Source of the DNA: Dechloromonas denitrificans
GTDB taxonomy: Bacteria > Pseudomonadota > Gammaproteobacteria > Burkholderiales > Rhodocyclaceae
Direction of reading: 5' to 3'
Assembly (NCBI RefSeq): GCF_001551835.1
Contig: NZ_LODL01000035.1
Span: 585,041 to 649,040 of the forward strand
Length of the DNA: 64,000 nt
Numbering within the stretch: position 1 is the first letter of the stretch; the number at the start of each line of letters is the position of its first letter. The notes under the pieces were generated by a model that searched no databases, was not told where the DNA came from, and saw only the letters and a program-made list of their open reading frames with translations. The position numbers were made by a program, and so were the translations under genes. This document shows, one piece after another, positions 26,398 to 38,026 of this stretch.

Positions 26398-26411
26398 TCC
26401 ATAATTATGGA
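26398..26411. promoter_or_regulatory. Palindromic candidate operator upstream of mcm
   Basis: The perfect 14-base palindrome TCCATAATTATGGA lies midway between the regulator and mcm. It is the only strong symmetric element in the 26350-26515 gap and fits a dimeric GntR/FCD repressor. Confidence 0.5.
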
Positions 26412-26515
26412 TAAAGTATTATGCTGGGCTTGGTATGTCAAGCTGGGTCCAGAGGCGTAGAATTTTGAATTCTGCATCATCGGCCTGAAAAAATCGAATC
26501 AGCGAGGGGTGTGTC

Positions 26516-28666
<2,151 letters not shown>

Positions 28667-28672
28667 GTCCGG

Positions 28673-29683
28673 ATGAAGCTGGGCGAAGCTCCCGTGTTGG
28701 CTCATTCGCTTTCTACCGCCGATCAGGCGCTGGTCGACGGCGTGCTGGCCGGTCAGCGCCGTGCGCTGGCCAAGGCCATCACGCTGATCGAATCGACCCG
28801 CCATGATCATCAGCAGCGCGCCCAGCAGGTGCTCAACGCGTTGCTGCCGCAGACCGGCAACGCGATCCGCATCGGCATCTCCGGCGTGCCAGGGGCGGGC
28901 AAGTCCACCTTCATCGAGGCGCTTGGCGTCTGGCTGATCGAGCAAGGCAAGAAGCTGGCCGTGCTCGCCGTCGACCCGTCGTCGTCGGTGTCGGGCGGTT
29001 CCATCCTCGGCGACAAGACGCGCATGGAGCAGCTGTGCCAGCGCGAGGAAGCCTTCATCCGGCCCAGCCCGTCGGCCGGTTCGCTGGGCGGCGTTGCCGA
29101 AAAGACGCGCGAGGCGATGCTGCTCTGCGAGGCGGCCGGTTTCGACGTCATCATCGTCGAGACGGTCGGCGTCGGCCAGTCGGAAACGACGGTGGCCGGC
29201 ATGGTCGACATGTTCTGTCTGCTGCAGTTGCCGAATGCCGGCGACGACCTGCAGGCGATCAAGAAGGGTATTGTCGAGATCGCCGATCTGGTGGTCATCA
29301 ACAAGGCCGATATCGACCGCCAGGCGACGGCGGTGGTTCGCGCCCAGTGGCGCAACGCGCTGCACATGCTGCGCCCGGCGTCACCGAACTGGGCGCCGCC
29401 GGTGATCGCGCTGTCGGCCCTGCACAAGGAAGGCATCGTCGATTTCTGGGAACAGATCGAGAAATACCAGGCGGCGCTGAAGCCGACCGGCGAGTTCGCC
29501 GCCAAGCGCCAGCACCAGTCGCTGAGCTGGATGTGGCAACTGATCGATTCCGGCCTGCGTCAGCACTTCCGTCATCATCCGCGCGTGCAGGAAAACCTGC
29601 CGGCGCTGACTCTCTCCGTCGAACAGGGCCATACGACCCCGGCTGCCGCCGCGTATGCGCTGCTCGACTATCTGAAACACTGA
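28673..29683 (+). CDS. meaB: Methylmalonyl-CoA mutase chaperone GTPase MeaB
   Basis: A 336-residue G3E GTPase of the MeaB/ArgK family. P-loop GVPGAGKST, Mg-binding VDPSSSVSGGSILGDKTRM, then ETVGVGQSE and NKAD of the guanine pocket. It gates cofactor loading of the mutase and protects it from inactivation, delivering adenosylcobalamin from an adenosyltransferase. The ATG is six bases after mcm. A cobO-type adenosyltransferase is present at 2116 of this window. Confidence 0.95.
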   Translation: MKLGEAPVLAHSLSTADQALVDGVLAGQRRALAKAITLIESTRHDHQQRAQQVLNALLPQTGNAIRIGISGVPGAGKSTFIEALGVWLIEQGKKLAVLAVDPSSSVSGGSILGDKTRMEQLCQREEAFIRPSPSAGSLGGVAEKTREAMLLCEAAGFDVIIVETVGVGQSETTVAGMVDMFCLLQLPNAGDDLQAIKKGIVEIADLVVINKADIDRQATAVVRAQWRNALHMLRPASPNWAPPVIALSALHKEGIVDFWEQIEKYQAALKPTGEFAAKRQHQSLSWMWQLIDSGLRQHFRHHPRVQENLPALTLSVEQGHTTPAAAAYALLDYLKH

Positions 29684-29716
29684 TTTCAAATTACCCGAAC
29701 CACTAAGGGAGTTTCT

Positions 29717-31252
29717 ATGCACGACATCATCCGCCAGCTGGAAAAAAAGCGTGAACTGGCCCGCCTCGGCGGTGGCCAGAAACGTATCGACAGCCAGCAC
29801 AAGAAGGGCAAGCTGACCGCCCGCGAACGTCTCGAACTGCTGCTCGATCCCAATTCCTTCGAAGAATGGGACATGTTCAAGGAACACCGCTGCGTCGATT
29901 TCGGCATGAATGAAGCCGAAAAGACCCCGGGTGACGGTGTCGTCGTCGGTTACGGCACGATCAACGGTCGTCTGGTCTTCGTCTTCTCGCAGGACTTCAC
30001 CGTTTTCGGCGGCTCGCTGTCGGAAACCCACGCCGAGAAGATCTGCAAGGTGATGGACCAGGCGATGAAGGTCGGTGCCCCGGTGATCGGCTTGAACGAT
30101 TCGGGCGGCGCCCGCATCCAGGAAGGCGTTGCCTCCCTCGGTGGTTACGCCGACGTCTTTCAGCGCAACGTGATGGCTTCCGGCGTCGTGCCGCAGATCT
30201 CGATGATCATGGGCCCCTGTGCCGGTGGCGCGGTGTACTCGCCGTCGATGACCGATTTCATCTTCATGGTCAAGGACTCCTCCTACATGTTCGTGACCGG
30301 TCCGGAAGTCGTCAAGACGGTGACCCACGAAGACGTGACCGCCGAGGAACTGGGCGGTGCGGTGACCCACACCAGCAAGTCGGGCGTTGCTGACCTGGCT
30401 TTCGAGAACGACGTCGAAGCCCTCTCCATGCTGCGCCGCTTCATGAATTTCGTGCCGGCCAACAACCGCGAAAAGCCGCCGGTGACGCCGACCAACGACC
30501 CGGTCGACCGCTTCGACCATTCGCTCGACACGCTGGTCCCGGACAACGCCAACAAGCCGTACGACATGAAGGAACTGCTGATCAAGGTGGTCGACGACAA
30601 CGACTTCTTCGAACTGCAGCCGGATTACGCCAAGAACATCATCATCGGTTTCGGCCGCGTTGACGGCCACCCGGTCGGCATCGTCGCCAACCAGCCGCTG
30701 GTCCTGGCCGGCTGTCTGGACATCAAGTCCTCGATCAAGGCGGCCCGCTTCGTCCGCTTCTGCGATGCCTTCAACATTCCGGTCGTCACCTTCGTCGACG
30801 TCCCGGGCTTCATGCCAGGCACCACGCAGGAATACGGCGGCATTATCAAGCACGGCGCCAAGCTGCTCTATGCCTACGCCGAATGTACCGTGCCGAAGGT
30901 CACCGTGATTACCCGCAAGGCTTACGGCGGTGCCTACGACGTGATGTCGTCGAAGCACCTGCGCGGCGACGTCAACCTGGCCTGGCCGTCGGCTGAAATC
31001 GCCGTGATGGGCCCGAAGGGCGCTGTCGAAATCATCTTCCGTGAAGAAAAGAACAATCCGGAAAAGCTGGCCGAGCGCGAAGCCGAGTACAAGGAAAAGT
31101 TCGCCAACCCGTTCGTGGCCGGCGCCCGTGGCTTCATCGACGACGTCATCATGCCGCACGCTACCCGCAAGCGCATCGCCCGTTCGCTGGCCATGCTGCG
31201 TGACAAGAAACTCGACAACCCGTGGCGCAAGCACGGCAACATTCCTCTGTAA
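29717..31252 (+). CDS. pccB: Propionyl-CoA carboxylase beta subunit (carboxyltransferase)
   Basis: A 511-residue carboxyltransferase of the acyl-CoA carboxylase family. It moves carboxyl from biotin to propionyl-CoA, giving methylmalonyl-CoA. Both oxyanion-hole loops are visible: [20 protein letters not shown] with [12 protein letters not shown], and [15 protein letters not shown] with [11 protein letters not shown]. An active-site pocket aspartate (GAYDVM) is typical of propionyl-CoA specificity. It lies between meaB and the biotin-bearing subunit. Confidence 0.95.
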   Translation: MHDIIRQLEKKRELARLGGGQKRIDSQHKKGKLTARERLELLLDPNSFEEWDMFKEHRCVDFGMNEAEKTPGDGVVVGYGTINGRLVFVFSQDFTVFGGSLSETHAEKICKVMDQAMKVGAPVIGLNDSGGARIQEGVASLGGYADVFQRNVMASGVVPQISMIMGPCAGGAVYSPSMTDFIFMVKDSSYMFVTGPEVVKTVTHEDVTAEELGGAVTHTSKSGVADLAFENDVEALSMLRRFMNFVPANNREKPPVTPTNDPVDRFDHSLDTLVPDNANKPYDMKELLIKVVDDNDFFELQPDYAKNIIIGFGRVDGHPVGIVANQPLVLAGCLDIKSSIKAARFVRFCDAFNIPVVTFVDVPGFMPGTTQEYGGIIKHGAKLLYAYAECTVPKVTVITRKAYGGAYDVMSSKHLRGDVNLAWPSAEIAVMGPKGAVEIIFREEKNNPEKLAEREAEYKEKFANPFVAGARGFIDDVIMPHATRKRIARSLAMLRDKKLDNPWRKHGNIPL

Positions 31253-31273
31253 GCGTCAGGGAGAAACAGGAAT

Positions 31274-33277
31274 ATGTTCAAGAAGATTCTGATTGCCAAC
31301 CGCGGCGAAATTGCCTGCCGCGTCATCAAGACCGCCCGCAAGATGGGCATCAAGACCGTCGCCGTCTATTCCGAAGCCGACAAGGATGCGCTGCACGTCG
31401 ATCTGGCCGACGAAGCCGTCTGTATCGGCCCGGCTGCGTCGAAAGAGTCCTACCTGGTGATGGACAAGATCATCGCTGCCTGCAAGCAGACCGGCGCTGA
31501 AGCAGTCCACCCGGGCTACGGCTTTCTGTCCGAGAACGCCGAGTTCTCGCGTCGCTTGGAAGAAGAAGGCATCAAGTTCATCGGTCCGAAGCACTACTCG
31601 GTGGCCAAGATGGGTGACAAGATCGAGTCCAAGAAGCTCGCCATCGCCGCCAAGGTCAACACCATTCCGGGTTACAACGATGCCATCGCCGGTCCGGACG
31701 AAGCGGTCGCGATTGCCAAGAACATCGGCTATCCGGTGATGATCAAGGCCTCCGCCGGCGGCGGCGGCAAGGGTCTGCGCGTCGCCTTCAACGATGCCGA
31801 AGCGCACGAAGGTTTCTCTTCCTGCGTCAATGAAGCCCGCAACTCCTTCGGCGACGACCGCGTCTTCATCGAAAAATACGTGCTCGAACCGCGCCACATC
31901 GAAATCCAGGTGCTGGGCGACTCGCACGGCAACTACGTGTACCTGAACGAGCGCGACTGCTCGATCCAGCGTCGTCACCAGAAGGTCATCGAAGAGGCGC
32001 CGAGCCCCTTCGTCGACCCCGAGATGCGCAAGGCGATGGGCGAACAGGCCGTGGCCCTGGCTCGCGCGGTGAACTACGAATCGGCCGGCACGGTCGAGTT
32101 CGTCGTCAGCGGCGCGACCAAGGAGTTCTACTTCCTGGAAATGAACACCCGTCTGCAGGTCGAACACCCGGTCACCGAGCTGATCACCGGCCTCGACCTG
32201 GTCGAGCAGATGATCCGCGTCGCCTACGGCGAAAAGCTGCCGCTGGCCCAGGCCGATGTCACCATCAACGGCTGGGCGATGGAATGCCGGATCAATGCCG
32301 AAGACCCGTTCCGCGGCTTCCTGCCCTCGACCGGTCGTCTGGTCAAGTTCCAGCCGCCGGCCGAGATTCCGGGTCAGGTTCGGGTCGATACCGGCGTTTA
32401 CGACGGTGGCGAGATCTCGATGTTCTACGACTCGATGATCGCCAAGCTGATCGTGCACGGTGCTACCCGCGAGCAAGCCATTTCCCGCATGCGTGACGCG
32501 CTGAACGGTTTCGTGATCCGCGGTATTTCCTCGAACATTCCGTTCCAGGCGGCCCTGATGCAGCACCCGCGCTTCCAGTCCGGCAACTTCAACACCGGCT
32601 TCATCGCCGAGGAATATCCGAAGGGCTTCGATGCCTCGATGGTGCCGCACGATGATCCGGCCCTGCTGGTTTCGGTTGCCGCCTATGTGTACCGTGCCTT
32701 TACCGACCGTTCCGCTTCGATCACTGGCCAGCTGCAGGGCCATGAGCGCATCGTCGGCGACAACTGGTGCGTCGTCCGCCTCAACCCGAACGGCAACGAG
32801 AACCATCTGGTGGTCGCCCGTCCGATTCCCGGCGGCTACCATGTCGAGTACAAGGGTGAGACCTACGAGATCCTGTCCGGCTGGAAACTCGGCGAGTCGC
32901 TGTTCAATGGCACCTGCAACGGCGAGGAATTCACGCTGCAGGTCGAACGTCACAAGACCAAGTACAGCCTGTTCCACTGGGGCACCCGCGCCGACTTCAT
33001 GGTGATGAGCGCTCGCGCTGCCGAACTGTTGGCCCTGATGCCCGAGAAGGCCGCACCGGATCTTTCCAAGTTCCTGCTCTCGCCGATGCCGGGCCTGCTC
33101 CGCGAAGTCGCGGTCAAGGTCGGTCAGGACGTCAAGGCCGGCGAAAAATTGGCCGTGATCGAAGCCATGAAGATGGAAAACATCCTCAAGGCCGACCAGG
33201 ACTGCAAGGTGAAAAAGATTTCGGCGGCGGCCGGCGAAAGCCTGTCGGTGGACCAGATTATCATCGAGTTCGAGTAA
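31274..33277 (+). CDS. pccA: Propionyl-CoA carboxylase alpha subunit (biotin carboxylase + carrier)
   Basis: A 667-residue subunit: ATP-grasp biotin carboxylase domain (residues 1-450; KILIANRGEIACRVIKTARK, KASAGGGGKGLRVAF, FLEMNTRLQVEHPVTE), a BT linker region of about 480-590, and a C-terminal biotinyl carrier domain with EAMKMEN, the biotinylated lysine being K633. Together with PccB it carboxylates propionyl-CoA in the methylmalonyl pathway. The three-stem terminator region after it ends the operon. Confidence 0.95.
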   Translation: MFKKILIANRGEIACRVIKTARKMGIKTVAVYSEADKDALHVDLADEAVCIGPAASKESYLVMDKIIAACKQTGAEAVHPGYGFLSENAEFSRRLEEEGIKFIGPKHYSVAKMGDKIESKKLAIAAKVNTIPGYNDAIAGPDEAVAIAKNIGYPVMIKASAGGGGKGLRVAFNDAEAHEGFSSCVNEARNSFGDDRVFIEKYVLEPRHIEIQVLGDSHGNYVYLNERDCSIQRRHQKVIEEAPSPFVDPEMRKAMGEQAVALARAVNYESAGTVEFVVSGATKEFYFLEMNTRLQVEHPVTELITGLDLVEQMIRVAYGEKLPLAQADVTINGWAMECRINAEDPFRGFLPSTGRLVKFQPPAEIPGQVRVDTGVYDGGEISMFYDSMIAKLIVHGATREQAISRMRDALNGFVIRGISSNIPFQAALMQHPRFQSGNFNTGFIAEEYPKGFDASMVPHDDPALLVSVAAYVYRAFTDRSASITGQLQGHERIVGDNWCVVRLNPNGNENHLVVARPIPGGYHVEYKGETYEILSGWKLGESLFNGTCNGEEFTLQVERHKTKYSLFHWGTRADFMVMSARAAELLALMPEKAAPDLSKFLLSPMPGLLREVAVKVGQDVKAGEKLAVIEAMKMENILKADQDCKVKKISAAAGESLSVDQIIIEFE

Positions 33278-33287
33278 TCCGGCTCAG

Positions 33288-33371
33288 CCACCGGTTTTTG
33301 CCCAAAACCGGTGGTCCACCGCAGCCCTCGGGCTGCGGCCAGCAAGGCCCGTCGCCGGACGGGCCTTTTTC
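33288..33371 (+). terminator. Three tandem hairpins ending the propionate operon
   Basis: CCACCGGTTTT/AAAACCGGTGG (33288-33314), CCGCAGCC/GGCTGCGG (33319-33338) and AAGGCCCGTC/GACGGGCCTT (33344-33367). The last is followed by TTT C TT and is a typical intrinsic terminator; the first two may add mRNA stability. Confidence 0.85.
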
Positions 33372-33383
33372 TTGGCGGGTAAG

Positions 33384-34916
33384 TTAAGCCGGCCGGCAGG
33401 CGTAACGGACGAAGTCGGCACCGCGCTCGATGACTTCCCTCGGCACCAGGTGCACGACCGAGGCGCATTCCAGCGCCACCCCGATATCGAGCCGGATGCC
33501 GGCGGTGACCGGGACCAGCAGCGAGATGTCGCTGCCGCTGCGCAGCACGAAGGCGGCGTGGCGTGGCTGGCCCGGCGGGCTGGCGGCGACTCGTTGCAGG
33601 GTGCAGGCTTCGATCTGTTCCGAGTACCAGTCGAGCCGGGCATGGAGTTGCCCGTCTTCCGCGGCGAGCAGCCGGGAGAGCACGCCGAGGCAGGGCTGAT
33701 CGCCTTGCAGGGTGGCAATCAGGCAGGGCGCCTGCAGGCGTGGGCCATTGGCTTCGAGCCGCGTCACTTGCCCGTCGGTTCGCGACCAGGTTTCGCTGGG
33801 AACGTCGATGCGCTGGACGGCGGTGGGCATCTGCGAAAGGCTGTCGAAGCCGAAGAGGGCCATCCGTTGATGGGCAATCGAAGTGCTGCGCGCATTCATG
33901 CCGCTCCCCGGGTTGAGTTCTTCTCCCTTGAAAATGGCGTAGGCGTCTTCGGCGCCAAAGGCCAGTTCGATTTCGCCGCTGGCCTGGCTGGGGACCGAGG
34001 GTGGCGTGCGCAGATGGTGGTCGATGTCACTGAGCAAACGGATACAGGCGGCGGCCGATAGTTCGCGGCCGAGCTTGAGGGCCTCCGGCGCTTCGCCGGC
34101 GCGCAGCGATTCGATCCGCAAACGGATCTTGCGGTCGACCGAACGCACGTTGAGCCAGCCCGGCAGACCAGCCGGCAGCGGGCCGCCGAACAGCGGGGCG
34201 AGCGGGATGGTCAGTGTTTTTCGATCACTGTCCGGCGCACTCTGGAACGCGCACAGTTCACGCCAGCGGCTGAGCGCCCGGTTGGCGACGGCCAGTTGGG
34301 CCGAGGAAAAGTGATAGGGGTCGGCCAGGCGAAGCAGGATCGCCCAGCTCAGCAGCCCGGCAATATTCGCTTCGCCGAGGTGCGGGTAGTCCGGATCGCC
34401 CAGCGCCTGGCGCAGGACCCCGGCGCTCTCGGCTTGGGCGAGGATGGCCAGCAGCAGGTGGTCGAGCTCGGGCGGACAGGCCTGGCTGGCCTGGTAGCAG
34501 GTGAATTGAGCGAGCCGGATGGCGTTGGCGGCGCGGTGCAGCGACAGGCACTTGTCGGTGCCGGCAAAGTGCGGTGCCAGGCGCAGGTAGGCGATGCCCA
34601 GTTGGCGCCACAGGCGCTGAGCCATCGCGAAAACCTGCTGTTCGTCGGCGGTCAGGGGCAGTGCCTTGCGGTTGTAGCGTGCCTCCTGGCTGGCCTGCAC
34701 GGGCAGGGCGGCAGAGCGCAGGCGATTGAGCAGTTGCAGGCTGAGCGGTGGTGGCAGGGCCGCGGCATCGATTGCCTCGATCTGGCCAGTCAGGGCGCTC
34801 AACAGCGGCCAGGGCTGGTTGGCGGCTTGCGCGGCAAGCCAGCGTTCGGCGGCGACGATATCCTGAAATGCCGGTGCCAGCTTGCTGTGGGCGGCGGGAA
34901 GTTGCAGCCTGTGCAT
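33384..34916 (-). CDS. Uncharacterised 510-residue protein
   Basis: No signal peptide, no membrane helix and no catalytic motif that I recognise. The N-terminal half is helical and Leu/Ala rich (QRLWRQLGIAYLRLAPHF, LAQFTCYQASQACPPEL). The C-terminal part (residues about 370-510) looks beta-rich and could be a diverged PilZ-like barrel, but the RxxxR and DxSxxG motifs needed for c-di-GMP binding are not clear. Similar long proteins with a weak PilZ end occur in beta-proteobacteria. It is divergent from the 87-residue gene at 34946 and starts at 34914-34916 with GGAG upstream. Confidence 0.75.
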   Translation of the reverse strand: MHRLQLPAAHSKLAPAFQDIVAAERWLAAQAANQPWPLLSALTGQIEAIDAAALPPPLSLQLLNRLRSAALPVQASQEARYNRKALPLTADEQQVFAMAQRLWRQLGIAYLRLAPHFAGTDKCLSLHRAANAIRLAQFTCYQASQACPPELDHLLLAILAQAESAGVLRQALGDPDYPHLGEANIAGLLSWAILLRLADPYHFSSAQLAVANRALSRWRELCAFQSAPDSDRKTLTIPLAPLFGGPLPAGLPGWLNVRSVDRKIRLRIESLRAGEAPEALKLGRELSAAACIRLLSDIDHHLRTPPSVPSQASGEIELAFGAEDAYAIFKGEELNPGSGMNARSTSIAHQRMALFGFDSLSQMPTAVQRIDVPSETWSRTDGQVTRLEANGPRLQAPCLIATLQGDQPCLGVLSRLLAAEDGQLHARLDWYSEQIEACTLQRVAASPPGQPRHAAFVLRSGSDISLLVPVTAGIRLDIGVALECASVVHLVPREVIERGADFVRYACRPA

Positions 34917-34945
34917 GGTCGCTCCTTTCAGGGTATGCTCGATCC

Positions 34946-35209
34946 ATGAGCGGATTTGAACATTATGAGCGCGAATTGGCCGATCTTGATCACGAGATTC
35001 GGCGTTATGCCGCCATTTGCGGCGTCAGCCTGGCCAATCGTTACGAGGTCGAGCGCTGTCTGGGCGAGCATCACGCCACCTGGGCCGACGACAAGGCCCG
35101 GGAGAGTTTGCAGGGCCTGCTGGTGCTGCGCATCAAGCTGGAGACGGAGATGATCGAACTGGGCTTTTCGCCGCCGCCGCTCATCCCGCCTGTCCCGCTC
35201 GAAGACTGA
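34946..35209 (+). CDS. Uncharacterised 87-residue protein
   Basis: A small acidic, helical protein, MSGFEHYERELADLDHEIRR at the start and a proline-rich end (FSPPPLIPPVPLED). The start ATG at 34946 is preceded by CAGGG-like bases; longer in-frame versions would run into the divergent gene. It has no known domain. Its short divergent promoter region with the 510-residue gene suggests joint control, and its stop abuts the stop of the DHH gene on the other strand. Confidence 0.7.
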   Translation: MSGFEHYERELADLDHEIRRYAAICGVSLANRYEVERCLGEHHATWADDKARESLQGLLVLRIKLETEMIELGFSPPPLIPPVPLED

Positions 35210-36142
35210 TCAGCCCTCGGCGTTGATCTTGGCGATCAGCGCCTGCAGCGTCTCCGCCGCCTGATCGTTGGCGACCTGACAGGTGCCGGCCGCCTGGTGA
35301 CCGCCGCCGCCGTAGGCCAGCATCAGTTCGCCGACATTGGTCTTGCTGCCGCGATCGAGAATCGACTTGCCGGTGGCGAAGACGGTGTTCTGCTTCTGGA
35401 CGCCCCACATTACGTGGATCGAAATGTTGGTCTGCGGGAACAGCGCGTAGATCATGAAGCGGTTGGTCGCCCAGATCGTTTCTTCGTTGCGCAGGTCGAG
35501 TACGGCCAGGTTCTTGTGCACGGTGGTGCAGCGCAGGATCTGGTCCTTGGCTTTTTCCGCCTGGTCGACATAGAGTTCGACGCGTTCCTTGACGTCCGGC
35601 AGGGCGAGGATTTCATCGATGCCGTGATTGCGGCAGTACTTGATCAGATCCATCATCAGCGCGTAGTTGCTGATCCGGAACTCGCGGAAGCGGCCGAGGC
35701 CGGTGCGGGCATCCATCAGGTAATTGAGCAGCACCCAGTCCTTTGGATTGAGGATCTCGTCGCGGCTGAATTGTGCCGAATCGGCCTTGTCGACCGCATC
35801 CATCATGTCGTCGGTGATGTTCGGGAAGGCTTCCTTGCCGCCGTAGTAGTTGTACACGACGCGCGCCGCCGAGGGGGCGTCGGCTTCGATGATGTGGTTC
35901 TTGCGCTCGCCTGTATTGCGGATGGTTTCCGACAGGTGGTGGTCGAAAGCGAGATGGGCGGCGGCGACGTAGGGCAGGTTGGTCGTGATGTCATTGCCGG
36001 TGATATCCACCTTGCCGTCCTGCATGTCCTTCGGGTGCACGAACTTGATGTCGTCGATCAGGTCAAGTTCGTTGAGCAGCACGGCGCAGACCAGGCCGTC
36101 AAAGTCGCTGCGGGTCACGAGGCGGTATTTTTGTTGCGTCAT
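35210..36142 (-). CDS. DHH-family phosphoesterase
   Basis: A 310-residue DHH/DHHA1 protein. Metal-binding SDFDG (D13, D15) and DHH (D67-H68-H69) are intact, and the C-terminal substrate domain has YGGGGHQAAGT. Families with this layout include NrnA/exopolyphosphatase-type enzymes that cut nanoRNA, pAp or cyclic dinucleotides; the exact substrate cannot be read. The ATG at 36142 is chosen because MTQQKYRLVTRSDFDG begins exactly at the first strand of the DHH domain. It lies 79 bases after napF on the same strand, with no terminator seen between. Confidence 0.88.
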   Translation of the reverse strand: MTQQKYRLVTRSDFDGLVCAVLLNELDLIDDIKFVHPKDMQDGKVDITGNDITTNLPYVAAAHLAFDHHLSETIRNTGERKNHIIEADAPSAARVVYNYYGGKEAFPNITDDMMDAVDKADSAQFSRDEILNPKDWVLLNYLMDARTGLGRFREFRISNYALMMDLIKYCRNHGIDEILALPDVKERVELYVDQAEKAKDQILRCTTVHKNLAVLDLRNEETIWATNRFMIYALFPQTNISIHVMWGVQKQNTVFATGKSILDRGSKTNVGELMLAYGGGGHQAAGTCQVANDQAAETLQALIAKINAEG

Positions 36143-36221
36143 TGCTTGTCTCCGGGTGGCGAATTGCGTTGTAGCGACAAGCATAGCGCCATTGGCGGCC
36201 GAGCGGAACGCGCCCGGCGAT

Positions 36222-36701
36222 TTAGCTGCGTATGGTGACGGCCAGCGTCGGACAGGGGGCAACGCAGGCGCCGCAGCCGGTACATTTTTCGCGGTCGATT
36301 TCCGGCAGCGGACTACCGCCGAGGCGCGGCGTGAAGCGGATGGCGCGGGCGTCGCAATAGTCGCCGCAGACCCGGCATTCGACGCCCTGATGCGGCAGGC
36401 AGTCTTCGCCGATGCTGGCGGTGTACGGCCAGGGGGCGGCATTTTTGGCGCGCAACAGGGCCTTCGGCTGGCAGGCGCTGACGCAATCGCCGCAGAAGGT
36501 GCATTCGCCGACCTTGAAATCGACGGTCGGGTAGCCGCCGTCGCCGGCGACCAGGATGTGCTGCGGGCAGGCCTTCAGGCAGTCGTTGCAGCGTGTGCAG
36601 TGATCGATGAAGGCCGCCTCGTCGCGCGCCCAGGGCGGCCGGATTTCGGCCTTCGGACGCGGTCGACCGCGGAAGAAGGCGCGGCGCCCTGCATCGACCA
36701 T
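36222..36701 (-). CDS. napF: Ferredoxin-type protein NapF
   Basis: A 159-residue iron-sulfur protein with four Cys clusters: CTRCNDCLKACP (35-46), CTFCGDCVSACQ (67-78), CLP..CRVCGDYC (101-116) and CTGCGACVAPCP (140-151). This is NapF, a cytoplasmic maturation factor for periplasmic nitrate reductase NapA. No napDABC is in the window. It starts three bases after the ccmI stop and so is probably the last gene of the ccm operon. The N-terminus RRAFFRGR resembles the NapF twin-arginine-like segment. Confidence 0.9.
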   Translation of the reverse strand: MVDAGRRAFFRGRPRPKAEIRPPWARDEAAFIDHCTRCNDCLKACPQHILVAGDGGYPTVDFKVGECTFCGDCVSACQPKALLRAKNAAPWPYTASIGEDCLPHQGVECRVCGDYCDARAIRFTPRLGGSPLPEIDREKCTGCGACVAPCPTLAVTIRS

Positions 36702-36704
36702 TGT

Positions 36705-37547
36705 TTAGCCGCCGGCTTTCATCTTGTCGATGCCGCTACGCAGCATCTGGTCGATTTCCGAACCCGGCTCGACCTGCAGCAGCAGGGCTTCCCAATAGGC
36801 GATGCCCTTCTTGTTGTCACCGGCTTCCATCGCTCCGGCGCCGGCCAGGAACAGGCTGTGGCCGTGCTTGGGATCGAGCTTCAGGGCCTTTTCGACAAGC
36901 TGTATCGGCTTGCCCTTGAGGCCTTCGCCGCGGGCCATGGCGATCGTTTCGGCGTAGGCGGCAAGCAGATCGGGGTCTTCGTTGACCAGCTTTTCGGCCT
37001 TGCCGTAGGCGGCCGCAGCTTCTTCGTAGCGGCCCATGGTCTTGTAGGAACGGGCCAGCATCAGCCAGCCCTTGAGGTCGTCCGGATTGGCCTGCATGCG
37101 TTCGGCCAGCTTGGCGACCATGCCGTTGATTTGTTCCGGCGTCATCTGTGGCTTGGCAACGGTCTGGGCCGGGTCGAGGGCGCGCGGATTGCCGAGAATG
37201 CCGTAGCCGAGCAGGCCGAGGATGGGCAGCAGCAGGAGCAGGGCGATTGCCGTCTTGCGGCTCGGGCCGTGGCTGGCGGGGACGGTCGCCTCGGCGGTGG
37301 CCGGTTCGACTTCCTCCAGCAGGCGCCGTTGCAGTTCGCGCTTGGCCTGCTCGAAGTCGCTATCGGCCAGCGTGCCGTTGTCCTTCTCGCGTTCGAGTTC
37401 GGTCAACTGGTCGCGGAAGATGGCGAGGTTGGCTTCCTTGCGGTCGGCTTTCGGCTTGGGGGCGCGCAGGCCGAGCCAAAGCGGCGGCAAAATGAAGGCG
37501 GCGACCACCACGATGAGCAGGATGGCGAAAAGGGCGAACTGGGTCAT
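36705..37547 (-). CDS. ccmI: Cytochrome c maturation protein CcmI
   Basis: A 280-residue apocytochrome c chaperone. Two membrane segments (QFALFAILLIVVVAAFILPP and KTAIALLLLLPILGLLGYGIL) flank a basic cytoplasmic loop, then a periplasmic TPR domain (LAERMQANPDDLKGWLMLARSY, AAAAYGKAEKLVNEDPDLL). It holds apocytochrome for haem ligation with CcmF and CcmH. Overlaps ccmH by four bases. Confidence 0.93.
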   Translation of the reverse strand: MTQFALFAILLIVVVAAFILPPLWLGLRAPKPKADRKEANLAIFRDQLTELEREKDNGTLADSDFEQAKRELQRRLLEEVEPATAEATVPASHGPSRKTAIALLLLLPILGLLGYGILGNPRALDPAQTVAKPQMTPEQINGMVAKLAERMQANPDDLKGWLMLARSYKTMGRYEEAAAAYGKAEKLVNEDPDLLAAYAETIAMARGEGLKGKPIQLVEKALKLDPKHGHSLFLAGAGAMEAGDNKKGIAYWEALLLQVEPGSEIDQMLRSGIDKMKAGG

Positions 37548-38026
37548 TTCGGGGTGTTTTCCTTGAGCAGCGCGTCGGCGCGGCTGGCTTCGTCAGCCGA
37601 GAGCGGCTGGTCTTCGGCATTGATGCGGGTGGTCCGGCGGCGCAGATAGCGTTGCAGGATGAACAGGCCAAGCAGCATCAGGGCGACCGGGCCACCCCAG
37701 AGGAGCAGCGTGATGCCCTTGACCGGCGGCCGGTAGAGCACGAAATCGCCGTAGCGGGTGACCATGAAATCGACGATTTCCTTGTCCGTCTTGCCGTCCT
37801 TGATCATCGTCCGCACTTCGCGGCGCAAATCCTGGGCCAGTTCGGCATTGGAGTCGGCGATGGTCTGGTTCTGGCAGACCAGGCAGCGCAGTTCCTCGGA
37901 CAGCTTCTGCAGGCGCTTTTCGGCAACCGGGTCGGCGGCCAGCGCCGCTTCGGTGGCGCTGTCCACGGCCAGTGCGGCGGTCGACGCGATAAAAAGGGCA
38001 AAAACCAGCGTCAGCAAGCGCTTCAT
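37544..38026 (-). CDS. ccmH: Cytochrome c maturation thiol protein CcmH
   Basis: A 160-residue protein with a signal peptide (KRLLTLVFALFIASTAALA), the redox motif LRCLVCQNQ (C48, C51), and one transmembrane helix (ITLLLWGGPVALMLLGLFIL). It reduces the CxxCH cysteines of apocytochrome c in the periplasm. The start at 38026 overlaps the ccmG stop by four bases, which is a normal order in this operon. Confidence 0.95.
   Translation of the reverse strand: MKRLLTLVFALFIASTAALAVDSATEAALAADPVAEKRLQKLSEELRCLVCQNQTIADSNAELAQDLRREVRTMIKDGKTDKEIVDFMVTRYGDFVLYRPPVKGITLLLWGGPVALMLLGLFILQRYLRRRTTRINAEDQPLSADEASRADALLKENTPK

Noticed and set aside
29381..32977. Long minus-strand frames opposite meaB, pccB and pccA
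   Set aside because: Shadows of highly conserved carboxylase genes; no start signals or motifs.
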